A stretch of 23,783 nucleotides of DNA from JBCDBH01 sp039184055. Its GTDB lineage: Bacteria; Acidobacteriota; Thermoanaerobaculia; Multivoradales; J023. The stretch spans positions 1 through 23,783 of the forward strand of contig JBCDBH010000046.1 of assembly GCA_039184055.1 (NCBI GenBank). Direction: 5' to 3'. Below the pieces are notes generated by a model. The model saw only the letters and a program-made list of their open reading frames with translations. It ran no database searches and was not told the DNA's origin. A program made the position numbers and the translations under genes. Position 1 is the first letter of the stretch. Each line of letters starts with the position of its first letter. Below, piece after piece: positions 7,210 through 15,024 of this stretch.

Positions 7210-8241
7210 TCAATGTGTCCGTGTCCAGGGCAGGCGATCGAGATCGACATTGCCACCCGTGAGCACCACTCCGATGCGGGAAGCGGAAAGGTCCACGTCG
7301 CTTTCGAGGATCGCCGCGAGCGGTACGGCGGCCGACGGTTCGACGACCAATTTCATCCGTTCCCAAAGCGCTCGCATGGCTGCGATGATCGCTTCGTCGC
7401 TCACCGTGATGATCGTGTCGACGTGGTCGGAGAGGATGGAGAAGGCGAGACCACCGAGCCGGGTGCGCAAGCCGTCGGCGAGGGTCCGTGGATCGTCCAT
7501 GGGTTCGTGGACGCCGCTGCGGAACGAACGCGCGGCGTCATCGGCGCCCGAAGGCTCGGCTCCGATGACCCGAACCGGCGCGTGGTGGCGTCGTGCCTGG
7601 AGGGCCGTACCCGCCAGCAGGCCACCACCCCCGACCGGCACGACGATGGCGTCGAGGTCGGGAACCGCCTCCAAGAGCTCGCGTGCCACCGAGGCCTGCC
7701 CAGCAACGACCCGAGGTTCGTCGTAGGGATGGACCAAGGTCAAACCGCGTTCTTCACGGCACGCCTGAGCCGTGGATTCACGCGCGGCCAAGGTCGGTTC
7801 GCATCGAATGACTTCCGCGCCATAGCCCTCGACCGCCGCGATTTTGACCGCGGTGGCGTTCTCGGGCATCACGATGGTTGCCGGAATACCCCGTAGGCGC
7901 GCCGCGAGCGCCACCGCTTGACCGTGATTGCCCGACGAATGCGTGACGACGCCACGGCTGGCCTCGGCCTCGTCGAGCGAAAAGACGGTGTTCACGGCGC
8001 CGCGGATCTTGAACGCACCGACACGCTGAAAGCACTCGCATTTAAAAAACAGCTCGGCACCCGCAAGACGATCGAACGTGGTCGAACGCAAGACGGGAGT
8101 CTCGTGAATGTGGGGGCGGATCCGATGCCAAGCTTCGTCGATGGCCCGAGTATCGGGCAGACGCAGGTCGATCTCGGTGGCTGACGGACTCGTGGATGAG
8201 TCGGAGAGGGATGAATCGGATAGCACTGACATGGACCTCAT
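7210..8241 (-). CDS. Threonine/serine dehydratase-like PLP enzyme
   Basis: A 343-residue fold-type II PLP enzyme of the catabolic threonine dehydratase and serine racemase group. The PLP lysine is K78 in AFKIRGA; SSGNHGQ and the tetraglycine VGGGGLLAG bind the cofactor phosphate. It would deaminate threonine to 2-oxobutyrate or serine to pyruvate, or racemise serine. There is no C-terminal ACT domain, which argues against feedback control by isoleucine. The first 20 residues are a low-complexity Ser/Asp tail. The ATG at 8241 is chosen because it overlaps the crcB stop as ATGA; an ATG at 8232 is the alternative. Dehydratase versus racemase cannot be decided from sequence here. Confidence 0.85.
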   Translation of the reverse strand: MRSMSVLSDSSLSDSSTSPSATEIDLRLPDTRAIDEAWHRIRPHIHETPVLRSTTFDRLAGAELFFKCECFQRVGAFKIRGAVNTVFSLDEAEASRGVVTHSSGNHGQAVALAARLRGIPATIVMPENATAVKIAAVEGYGAEVIRCEPTLAARESTAQACREERGLTLVHPYDEPRVVAGQASVARELLEAVPDLDAIVVPVGGGGLLAGTALQARRHHAPVRVIGAEPSGADDAARSFRSGVHEPMDDPRTLADGLRTRLGGLAFSILSDHVDTIITVSDEAIIAAMRALWERMKLVVEPSAAVPLAAILESDVDLSASRIGVVLTGGNVDLDRLPWTRTH

Positions 8242-8639
8242 CCTATCCAGGTACGTCCCCCGATCACGAAACCCACCCAGCAGGCAATAACGCCCACCAG
8301 CAACGAGGCGGTCACGTAGAGCAGCGCCAATCGAGGCTCGTCGGCGCGTCCGAGCGCGACGATTTCCCAAGCGAAGGTCGAAAACGTAGTAAACGCGCCG
8401 AGAAACCCGACCGCGAAGAGAAGACGCGTGATCGGTGCGAGCGCCCACCCGCCAAGGGTCACCGCGCCGGTCATCACCCCGAGGGCAAAGGCTCCGGTGA
8501 CATTGATCAGAAAGGTCGGCCATGGGAACGGACTGGGAAAGGTGACGCGGAGCAGCCACATCGACAAACCCCAGCGACACAGAGCACCCAACGCGCCGCC
8601 CGATGCGACCGCGATGGCCCGTGGTAGCCAGTCACTCAT
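8238..8639 (-). CDS. crcB: Fluoride channel CrcB/Fluc
   Basis: A 133-residue, four-helix membrane protein with the hallmarks of the Fluc/CrcB family: GGALGALCRW near the N-terminus, NVTGAFALG in helix 2 and GFLGAFTTFSTFAWE in helix 3, which lines the pore and holds the central sodium site. It exports fluoride as a dual-topology dimer. Length is typical. The ATG at 8639 is supported by GGAG 9 nt upstream. The 3' end overlaps the dehydratase start by 4 nt, so the two are translationally coupled. No fluoride riboswitch pattern was recognised upstream. Confidence 0.92.
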   Translation of the reverse strand: MSDWLPRAIAVASGGALGALCRWGLSMWLLRVTFPSPFPWPTFLINVTGAFALGVMTGAVTLGGWALAPITRLLFAVGFLGAFTTFSTFAWEIVALGRADEPRLALLYVTASLLVGVIACWVGFVIGGRTWIG

Positions 8640-8767
8640 CGGTCGTGGCTCCAAAGACGAGGAAAGGGTCCGTCGGCACGATTGGATTGCGAAGTGATCT
8701 CATTTTCGATGTCAATGTGCGAGATTGGTCTTGTGGGAATGGGTTTTCGGTCTTAGGATCGGCCAAG

Positions 8768-8787
8768 TGATGCGCTGAGTCGCATCA
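8768..8787. promoter_or_regulatory. Inverted repeat between crcB and glnA
   Basis: TGATGCG (8768-8774) and CGCATCA (8781-8787) are perfect inverted repeats with a 6-nt spacer, in the 274-nt divergent region between crcB and glnA and about 126 nt before the glnA ATG. It could be an operator or a small leader hairpin. No clear -35/-10 pair and no sigma-54 GG-N10-GC site was found near it. Nothing else stands out in this intergenic region. Confidence 0.3.
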
Positions 8788-8913
8788 TTCTGCACAAGGG
8801 CGTGGAAGTAGCTTCACTTTCGTCGGGTGCCGACACCGTCTCGATCGCGACGGCGTCCTCTCGACCGAACCGGATCGACCGCGCGAGCGGTTGCCGTATA
8901 GCGAGGAGAGATC

Positions 8914-10239
8914 ATGGACCGTCAAGAGATCCTGGCGCGGACCAAGGAAGAGAACGTTCGCTTCATGCGACTTCAGTTCACCGACATCATGGGCGTCATC
9001 AAGAACGTCGAGGTTCCGAGCAGCCAATTCGAGAAGGCGCTCGACGGCCAAATCATGTTCGATGGCTCGTCGATCGAGGGTTTCTCGCGGATCGAAGAAT
9101 CGGACATGCTGCAGGTTCCCGACTATGACACCTTTCAGGTCAATCCATGGCAGAACCCGGATGGCTCACATGTCAGTCGGATGATCTGCGACGTTCATCT
9201 TCCCGACGGTGCGCCGTTCCCCGGCTGTCCCCGTTCGGCGCTCAAGCGCGTCGTCGCCGAGGCCGAAGCCATGGGTTTCGAGATGATGGCGGGGCCAGAA
9301 GCGGAGTTCTTTCTCTTCCAGCGCGCCGCTGATGGTTCGGTGATTCGCGAGACACATGATGTCGGTGGTTACTTCGACTTGACCCCGGTCGACCGTGGCG
9401 AGGAGTGTCGACGCGACATCGTCATGGTGCTCGAGAAGATGGGATTCGAAGTCGAGGCGGCTCATCATGAAGTCGCACCGGGACAGCACGAGATCGATTT
9501 CAAATACGCCGACGCGGTCACCACCGCCGACAATGTCGTGACGTTCCGCTTTGTGGTCAAGAAGGTCGCGCTCGAACGTGGGCTCCACGCCAGTTTCATG
9601 CCGAAGCCCCTTTTTGGTGTCAACGGCTCGGGTATGCATACCCACCAGAGCCTGCTCGACAAAGACGGCAACAATGCCTTCTGGGCACCTGACGCGCAGT
9701 GGGAGCTTTCGGACATCGCGTTGTCGTATATCGGCGGGCTGCTCGAACATGCCGAGGCGTTCGTCGCCGTCACCAATCCTCTCGTCAACTCGTATAAGCG
9801 GATGGTGCCGGGATTCGAGGCGCCGACCAATGTAGCCTGGTCGGAGAGGAATCGCAGTCCGTTGGTGCGTGTACCCGCGCGTCGTGGCATGGGGACACGC
9901 TGTGAGGTACGGATTCCCGACCCGGCGTGCAACCCGTACCTGGCCTTGACGGTGATGCTGGCCGCCGGTTTGGACGGCGTGCGTCGCAAGGTGAGCGCCG
10001 GTGAGCCGGTGAACAAGAACATTTTCGCGATGAGCCAGCGTGAGAAACGGCGTCTCAAGATTCGCCAGCTTCCCGCCGATCTGTCGAGCGCGCTCGACAA
10101 TCTCGAGCGCGACAAGGTGTTGTGCGCGGCGCTCGGCGAGCACATCACCGAGCGTTTTATCGAAGCCAAACGCCAGGAATGGACCGAGTACCTCTCACAC
10201 GTACATCCCTGGGAGCAGGACCGTTACCTCAACTACTGA
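8914..10239 (+). CDS. glnA: Glutamine synthetase, class I-alpha type
   Basis: A 441-residue glutamine synthetase that makes glutamine from glutamate, ammonia and ATP. FDGSSIEGF (residues 50-58), AGPEAEFF, the NGSGMHTHQSL segment, the ATP-loop-like KRMVPGFEAPTN and RNRSPLVRVP are all present. The length and the absence of the NLYDLPPEE adenylylation site place it with the Bacillus-type I-alpha enzymes, controlled by feedback rather than adenylylation. An arginine follows FDGSSIEGFS, at the position used for glutamine feedback in Bacillus. The ATG has an AGGAG site 5 nt upstream. A creatininase-family gene follows directly. Confidence 0.95.
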   Translation: MDRQEILARTKEENVRFMRLQFTDIMGVIKNVEVPSSQFEKALDGQIMFDGSSIEGFSRIEESDMLQVPDYDTFQVNPWQNPDGSHVSRMICDVHLPDGAPFPGCPRSALKRVVAEAEAMGFEMMAGPEAEFFLFQRAADGSVIRETHDVGGYFDLTPVDRGEECRRDIVMVLEKMGFEVEAAHHEVAPGQHEIDFKYADAVTTADNVVTFRFVVKKVALERGLHASFMPKPLFGVNGSGMHTHQSLLDKDGNNAFWAPDAQWELSDIALSYIGGLLEHAEAFVAVTNPLVNSYKRMVPGFEAPTNVAWSERNRSPLVRVPARRGMGTRCEVRIPDPACNPYLALTVMLAAGLDGVRRKVSAGEPVNKNIFAMSQREKRRLKIRQLPADLSSALDNLERDKVLCAALGEHITERFIEAKRQEWTEYLSHVHPWEQDRYLNY

Positions 10240-10273
10240 GTCGAACGGTCGACTGCTGCGACTCGTCGAGTCG
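10238..10273 (+). repeat. Alternating inverted repeats at the glnA-hydrolase junction
   Basis: GAGTCG (10238-10243), CGACTC (10259-10264) and GAGTCG (10268-10273) follow the glnA stop. The middle copy can pair with either outer copy, giving two mutually exclusive hairpins with loops of 15 and 3 nt. The likely start region of the next gene lies between the first and second copies. A regulatory role is a guess; the region is also rich in GTCGA by base composition. Confidence 0.35.
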
Positions 10274-11005
10274 ACGTGGACCGAGGTTCGCGCGACGCTC
10301 GACGAGTCGGCGCGCAGCGTCGCCATCGTGCCGGTGGGGGCCGTCGAGGCTCATGGTCCCCACCTCGCCCTATCGACCGATGTCGTGATCGCCGACGCCA
10401 TGGCGGAGGCGGCTGGCGAGCGGCTGATGGCGCAAGGATGGACGGCGCTGATCCTGCCGGCGCTCGACTACACTCCGGCGCCGTTCGCCGCCGAGTTCGT
10501 GGGCACGATCTCGATTCGTTCCGAGACGATGACCGCGTTGCTCGAAGACATCGCCAGCGCGATCGCCGGCTGGGGGGTCGAGGTCTTGGCGATCGCCAAC
10601 GCGCATCTCGACCCGACTCACCTCGGTGCCCTGTACGCGGCGCGAGATCGGATTCACGAACAAACGAGCCTGCGCTGTGTGTTTCCGGACGTCACGCGGC
10701 GCCGCTGGGCGTCACGGCTGGGGGAGGAGTTCCTCAGCGGTGCGTGCCATGCTGGGCGCTACGAGACTTCGATCGTGCTTGCCGCCGATCCGACCCGAGT
10801 CCGCGACGAGCGCGACGGGCTGGTCGCCAATCCCGCGTCGTTGTCGGTGGCGATCCGTGCTGGCCAGACGACGTTTCTCGAAGCGGGAGGCCCCAGCGCC
10901 TATTTCGGTGATCCCGCCGCGGCGAGCGCGACCGAAGGCGCTGGGTGGATCGCTGAGCTGGGTGACATTCTCGCCACCGCGATCGACGATCCTCAGAACC
11001 GATAG
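10253..11005 (+). CDS. Creatininase-family amidohydrolase, divergent
   Basis: About 250 residues of the creatininase family. VGAVEAHGPHLALSTD carries the expected Glu, His and Asp metal ligands, and CHAGRYETS matches the DxHAGxxETS motif with Asp replaced by Cys. The NGHGGN motif is altered to NAHLDP, keeping the His. Family members hydrolyse cyclic amides or peptide bonds (creatininase, formamidopyrimidine deformylases, the mycofactocin peptidase MftE). No ATG, GTG or TTG lies in frame between the glnA stop region and the first conserved residues; CTG at 10253 or 10256 is placed as start because homologues begin there. The only ordinary start is GTG 10040, deep inside glnA. It is probably co-transcribed with glnA, and its stop overlaps the receptor gene end by 13 nt. 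Confidence 0.72.
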   Translation: MLRLVESTWTEVRATLDESARSVAIVPVGAVEAHGPHLALSTDVVIADAMAEAAGERLMAQGWTALILPALDYTPAPFAAEFVGTISIRSETMTALLEDIASAIAGWGVEVLAIANAHLDPTHLGALYAARDRIHEQTSLRCVFPDVTRRRWASRLGEEFLSGACHAGRYETSIVLAADPTRVRDERDGLVANPASLSVAIRAGQTTFLEAGGPSAYFGDPAAASATEGAGWIAELGDILATAIDDPQNR

Positions 11006-13569
11006 CGCATACCGAGTGACCACTCCCGGGGGCGTCCCGGAATCCCGGCGGCGGCGCCGAACGCGGCGGCGAAGAAGCCAGCTTCGAGATACCGCTCGTC
11101 GGTCAGGTTGGTGCCGGCGGCGCTCACTTCCCACGGACCACGGCTCACCGCGACGTGTGCGTTGAGCAGCCCGAAACCCTCCTGTTCGAGAAACGGGCTG
11201 TTCTCGATGTCGGTGTAGTAGCTGCTCTTCCAGTTGTAGTCGGCGCGCATCGTCGCCTCACCCCAATCGACGATCGGCACGGTCCATCGGGCCGACAGCG
11301 CGCTCGAAAAGCCCGGAGCACGGGGCAGCTCACCGTCCAGATCGAGACGGACCTCGCCGAGTGAGGCGCTGAAATCGGTGAACCCTGTTTCGAGCCAGCC
11401 GGCGCTACCGGTGATCTCGAACTGCCGACTCGGTCGTGCCACCACCTCGAGCTCGAGGCCGTACGACTCGGCTTCACCCGCGTTTTCGGTGATGAAGACC
11501 TCTTGACCATCGACGTTGAGCGCCGCTGAGATCTGCACGTCGGTGAAGTCGTTGTAGAACGCCGCACCATTGACGCGCAATCGGTTGTCCCAGCTATCGG
11601 ACTTGAACCCCACCTCGTAGGCGAGCACGTATTCGGGGTCGAACGCGTCGAGCACGCCTCGGTTTTGCGGTCGGCCGTTGAAACCACCGCTCTTGAATCC
11701 TCGTGAGATCGTGCTGTAGACGAGGAGGTCCTCGTCGACCGACCATGCCAGGCTGACGCGCGGGCTCACGGCGTCCCAGCTGTCATCGGCGGTCAGCCGC
11801 TGACCGCTGAGCGCGTTGGTATACACCATGTCCTTTTCGTCACGGGTATAGCGGAGCCCACCCGTCACCGAGAAGCGCTCGGACCATCGCCACGTCGCTT
11901 CGCCAAAGAGCGCGACGCTGGTGGTTTCGAGATCGACGACCTCGCGCAGCGGCACGGGGAAAAACGCCAGGTTCAGTGGATTGCCCGCGCCCCCGAAACA
12001 CGGAAAACCGGGAATCGCGCACAGCTCGTCGGGCAGACCGGGTGGAGCGTAGATGGCGCCCGGAGCGGCTTCGAGAGCCGCGAAGAGGTCCTGTTGAAGA
12101 AACAGGCTGCCATCCTCGGTGCCGTCCTCGTAGAAGTAGAGCCCACCGGCCACCCAATCCACCGCACCCGTGGCGCCGTTGATCTGGAGCTCTTGGGTGA
12201 ATTGTTCTTGCTCCACCAGCCAGGCGCGGGCGGCGAGCGGGAGAGGCGAGCCGTCGCCATCGTTGGCATTGTCGAAATCGAGCTGCCGGAAGGCGGTGAT
12301 CGAGGTCAGATCGAAATCACCGAGACGCCACGAGGCGGTTCCCGAGACACCCCAAACCTCACCCTCACTCTGATCGGGGAAGGTCTGGTTGCTGTCGAGC
12401 AGATCTCCGGTGATCCAGCGCTCGTCGTAGGGTTCCAGCCCAGCGTCGACGCGTGGCTGGTTGTAGAACTCGATCAACGGTGTCGGCAGCGCCGCGACCA
12501 GAGTCTGAGGCAAGCCACGCTCATCTTGTTGACTGTAGTCAGCAGCGAGATCGAGCGAAAAGCGATCGTTTCCCAGGTAGCGCAACGCGAGACGCGCGGC
12601 GTCGGTATCGGAGTCGCCGAGCTCTTCGCCGAGCAAGATGGCGTTGCCGTAGCCGTCACGATTGTGCGTCAGGGCGGCGACGGTGAGATCGAGCCGGTCG
12701 CCGAGCGGGATGTCGGCGACCGCGCGGAGGTCGAGACGTGAAAACTCACCGGTCGTGACGCCGACATGACCACCACGACTCCCACCTGGTTTTCGCGTGA
12801 TCAGATTGATCGCGCCGCCGGTGGTGTTCTTGCCGAAGAGTGTGCCTTGGGGCCCGCGGAGGATTTCGACCCGTTCGAGTGCGAGCAGATCGAGCACCGC
12901 ACCCTGTGACCGGGCCAGATACACGCCATCGACATAGATTCCGACACCGGGATCGGTGAAGATCGCGTTGTCGTTTTGGCCGAGTCCACGGATAAAGACG
13001 TTCGCCTCGTTGCCGACTCCGTTCAAGCTACCGCCGATGTTGAATTCGACGTTGGGAGCATAGTCGGCGGTATCCGAGAGGTCGGTGGCCGAGCGTTCTT
13101 CGAGTGCGGTGCCGGTCAACGCCGTGATCGCGAGCGGTGTTTGTTGCAGACTCTCCTCGCGACGTCGCGCGGTGACGGTAATCTCTTCATTGGTGAACGT
13201 GCTGGTGGCCAGGCTGAGTCGCTGATCGACCGTCGCGTTCGGGTCGTAGAAGGCCACCACCTGGCCGTTCTCGGGCACGTCGATCGTCGCCGAAGCCGAA
13301 GTGTCTCCGGCGGAGACCGTGATGTCGAATGTGCCCGCCGCGACATCGAAAATCACGGTCGAATCCTGGTCGTCGTCGGTTTGTTCCGAACGCGAGCCGT
13401 CGGCACTGACGAGCTCGACCGTCGCGGGTGGGGTTGGAGAATCAGTGGTCCCAATGGTAACGATGACGAAGCTCTCCGCATGCACCACGGTAGCGGTCGT
13501 GGCGACGAGCAAAAGGAGCGCGACGATCAACGAATGGGTCGAGAAAGAGGTCTTATGTCTGGTGGACAT
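10993..13569 (-). CDS. TonB-dependent outer-membrane receptor
   Basis: An 858-residue receptor. A signal peptide ends near residue 31 (VVHA). Residues about 32-120 form a small beta-sandwich-like domain with a prealbumin or carboxypeptidase-regulatory look. A TonB-box-like ITVTARRR lies at 130-137. The plug domain follows with the VEILRGPQGTLFGKNTTGG signature, and the C-terminal barrel ends in the aromatic sequence MRYRF. Such receptors import scarce substrates with energy from TonB-ExbBD. The ligand is not evident; divergence from a RidA-crotonase-dehydrogenase operon hints at an organic growth substrate rather than iron, as inference. The ATG at 13569 is chosen for the AGGGAA site 5 nt upstream and the signal peptide. 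Confidence 0.9.
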   Translation of the reverse strand: MSTRHKTSFSTHSLIVALLLLVATTATVVHAESFVIVTIGTTDSPTPPATVELVSADGSRSEQTDDDQDSTVIFDVAAGTFDITVSAGDTSASATIDVPENGQVVAFYDPNATVDQRLSLATSTFTNEEITVTARRREESLQQTPLAITALTGTALEERSATDLSDTADYAPNVEFNIGGSLNGVGNEANVFIRGLGQNDNAIFTDPGVGIYVDGVYLARSQGAVLDLLALERVEILRGPQGTLFGKNTTGGAINLITRKPGGSRGGHVGVTTGEFSRLDLRAVADIPLGDRLDLTVAALTHNRDGYGNAILLGEELGDSDTDAARLALRYLGNDRFSLDLAADYSQQDERGLPQTLVAALPTPLIEFYNQPRVDAGLEPYDERWITGDLLDSNQTFPDQSEGEVWGVSGTASWRLGDFDLTSITAFRQLDFDNANDGDGSPLPLAARAWLVEQEQFTQELQINGATGAVDWVAGGLYFYEDGTEDGSLFLQQDLFAALEAAPGAIYAPPGLPDELCAIPGFPCFGGAGNPLNLAFFPVPLREVVDLETTSVALFGEATWRWSERFSVTGGLRYTRDEKDMVYTNALSGQRLTADDSWDAVSPRVSLAWSVDEDLLVYSTISRGFKSGGFNGRPQNRGVLDAFDPEYVLAYEVGFKSDSWDNRLRVNGAAFYNDFTDVQISAALNVDGQEVFITENAGEAESYGLELEVVARPSRQFEITGSAGWLETGFTDFSASLGEVRLDLDGELPRAPGFSSALSARWTVPIVDWGEATMRADYNWKSSYYTDIENSPFLEQEGFGLLNAHVAVSRGPWEVSAAGTNLTDERYLEAGFFAAAFGAAAGIPGRPREWSLGMRYRF

Positions 13570-13620
13570 GTTCGTTCCCTCGCGGTGATGAATAAATCCC
13601 CCTGTCATGCGCGGGTGCGC

Positions 13621-13634
13621 ATGCATGCATTGTA
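13621..13634 (-). promoter_or_regulatory. -10 box and palindrome upstream of the receptor gene
   Basis: On the minus strand TACAAT (13634-13629) matches the -10 consensus at 5/6 and lies about 60 nt before the receptor ATG. It abuts the self-complementary ATGCATGCAT (13621-13630), which could be an operator over the start point. No good -35 box is seen at normal spacing. Confidence 0.28.
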
Positions 13635-13664
13635 AGGGAGAACCGGACAGCTATGCCCAATAGC

Positions 13665-13694
13665 TTGACATTGTGGAGCCTGACTTCATAGGGT
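13665..13694 (+). promoter_or_regulatory. Promoter candidate for the RidA-crotonase operon
   Basis: A perfect TTGACA (13665-13670) is followed after 18 nt by a weak TAGGGT (13689-13694). It lies about 70 nt before the RidA-like start, in the divergent region with the receptor gene. The -10 box matches only 3/6, so this is tentative. Confidence 0.3.
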
Positions 13695-13764
13695 CCAGCG
13701 GCAACAAGATCCAACTTTTGGGCTCTTTTTCTGACATCCCATGACAACAGGGGAAGACGACACC

Positions 13765-14187
13765 ATGAGTCGAGCCACCGACGGCCCTCAATGCCTCGAT
13801 GTTCCGAGTTTGGCCACCGCCCGTGGGTATAGCCACGGCGTGATTGCACCCGCTGGCAGCCGGATGCTTTTCGTTGCCGGTCAGATCGCTTGGAATCGCG
13901 ACGAAGAGGTGGTGGGTGAGGACTTCGCCACGCAATTCGGTCAGGCGCTCGCCAACGTTCTCGAGGTCGTAAAGGTGGCCGGTGGTCGAGCCGAGCACAT
14001 CACCCAGCTCACCATCTATGTCATCGACAAGAACGCGTACATCGCGCAGCTGAGTGAGATCGGCGTGGTGTACCGTGAGCACATGGGCCGGCACTATCCA
14101 GCCATGGCGCTCGTCGAGGTGCGCGCGCTGCTCGAGCCTCGGGCCCACGTCGAGATTCAAGCCGTCGCTGCCTTGCCAGCCGCCTGA
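13765..14187 (+). CDS. RidA/YjgF-like protein lacking the usual arginine
   Basis: A 140-residue member of the RidA (YjgF/UK114) superfamily, with RMLFVAGQIAWN, QALANVLEVVKVAGG and VEIQAVAAL as family landmarks. Well-studied RidA proteins hydrolyse enamine/imine intermediates using an arginine in a PAR motif before the last strands. Here the matching site reads PAM (Met114), so the classical imine deaminase activity is doubtful and another Rid subfamily role is likely. Relatives occur in aromatic degradation operons, including the 2-aminobenzoyl-CoA pathway. The ATG at 13765 is preferred because GGGGAA lies 9 nt upstream; ATG 13741 is possible but has no ribosome site. A crotonase gene follows after 24 nt. 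Confidence 0.82.
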   Translation: MSRATDGPQCLDVPSLATARGYSHGVIAPAGSRMLFVAGQIAWNRDEEVVGEDFATQFGQALANVLEVVKVAGGRAEHITQLTIYVIDKNAYIAQLSEIGVVYREHMGRHYPAMALVEVRALLEPRAHVEIQAVAALPAA

Positions 14188-14211
14188 GTGAGCCTGTCGG
14201 AGGAATCAAGC

Positions 14212-15024
14212 ATGACCGAGAAGACGACGATCGATCCCAAGAGCTTTCGCTATCACCATGATGCCGAGAGCGGTGTCGCCACGATCACCCTGAATCGGCC
14301 TGATCGCCTCAACGCCTTGACCTTCGAGGTCTACCGCGAGCTCAGGGAGGTCTTTCTCGCGCTCGATAGCGAGCCCGGGGTTCGCGCCATCGTGCTCACG
14401 GGGTCGGGCCGCGCTTTTTGTTCGGGTGGCGATGTCGAAGACATCATCGGACCACTCTTCGAGCGCGACTATCAGGGGTTGCTCGATTTCACCCGCGATA
14501 CCGGTGCCTTGATCTTGGCCATGTTGCACTGCCGTCGGCCGATCGTCGGGGCGCTCAACGGTACGGTCGCCGGCGCCGGTGCGGTGATCGCCAGCGCTTG
14601 TGACATCCGGGTCGCGGCCCGCGCGGCGAAGATCGCTTTCTTGTTCACCAAGGTCGGTCTGTCCGGGGCCGATATGGGGGCTTCTTGGTTGCTCCCGCGT
14701 CTGGTCGGTATGGGGCGAGCGATGGAGCTCCTCATGACCGGTGACTTCATCGATGCCGAAGAGGCGTATCGCATCGGCTTGTACAACCGTTTGGTCGACG
14801 ACCACGAGGTGCTCGATACCGCCCAGAAGCTGGCAGAGAAGCTGGCTCGGGGGCCGTCGTTCGGGCTCGAGATCACCAAGAAGCTGGTGTTGCGTGAAGC
14901 GGCTCTCGATGTCGAATCGGCTCTGGCCGCCGAAGTCGAGATTCAAGCCGCGTGCATGCTCGATCCGAACTTCCGCGAGGCGTACGACGCGTTCGTCGCC
15001 AAACGCAAACCCAACTTCGGCTGA
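14212..15024 (+). CDS. Crotonase-family enzyme (enoyl-CoA hydratase/isomerase)
   Basis: A 270-residue crotonase. The acyl-CoA and oxyanion-hole segments AFCSGGD (68-74) and NGTVAGAGA (116-124) are clear. The two catalytic glutamates of enoyl-CoA hydratase appear absent: the position after GAGA is Val125 and the second falls in the FLFTK segment. An aspartate, D154 in SGADMG, lies close to where dienoyl-CoA isomerases have their catalytic Asp. This suggests an isomerase or hydrolase, not a plain hydratase. The ATG at 14212 has GGAGGAA 6 nt upstream. The stop shares a base with the dehydrogenase start (TGATG). Context points to ring-product metabolism on the CoA level. Confidence 0.85.
   Translation: MTEKTTIDPKSFRYHHDAESGVATITLNRPDRLNALTFEVYRELREVFLALDSEPGVRAIVLTGSGRAFCSGGDVEDIIGPLFERDYQGLLDFTRDTGALILAMLHCRRPIVGALNGTVAGAGAVIASACDIRVAARAAKIAFLFTKVGLSGADMGASWLLPRLVGMGRAMELLMTGDFIDAEEAYRIGLYNRLVDDHEVLDTAQKLAEKLARGPSFGLEITKKLVLREAALDVESALAAEVEIQAACMLDPNFREAYDAFVAKRKPNFG

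Noticed and set aside
7182..7212. TGAAGCC/GGCTTCA inverted repeat as an intrinsic terminator
   Set aside because: The loop is long, the stem overlaps the dehydratase stop, and no T-run follows on the transcribed side.
8640..8913. Fluoride riboswitch before crcB
   Set aside because: I looked for the conserved riboswitch core upstream of crcB on the minus strand and did not find it.
8700..8913. Sigma-54 promoter for glnA
   Set aside because: The closest GG/GC pair near 8761 has the wrong spacing (9 nt) and lacks the TGGCAC and TTGCA context.
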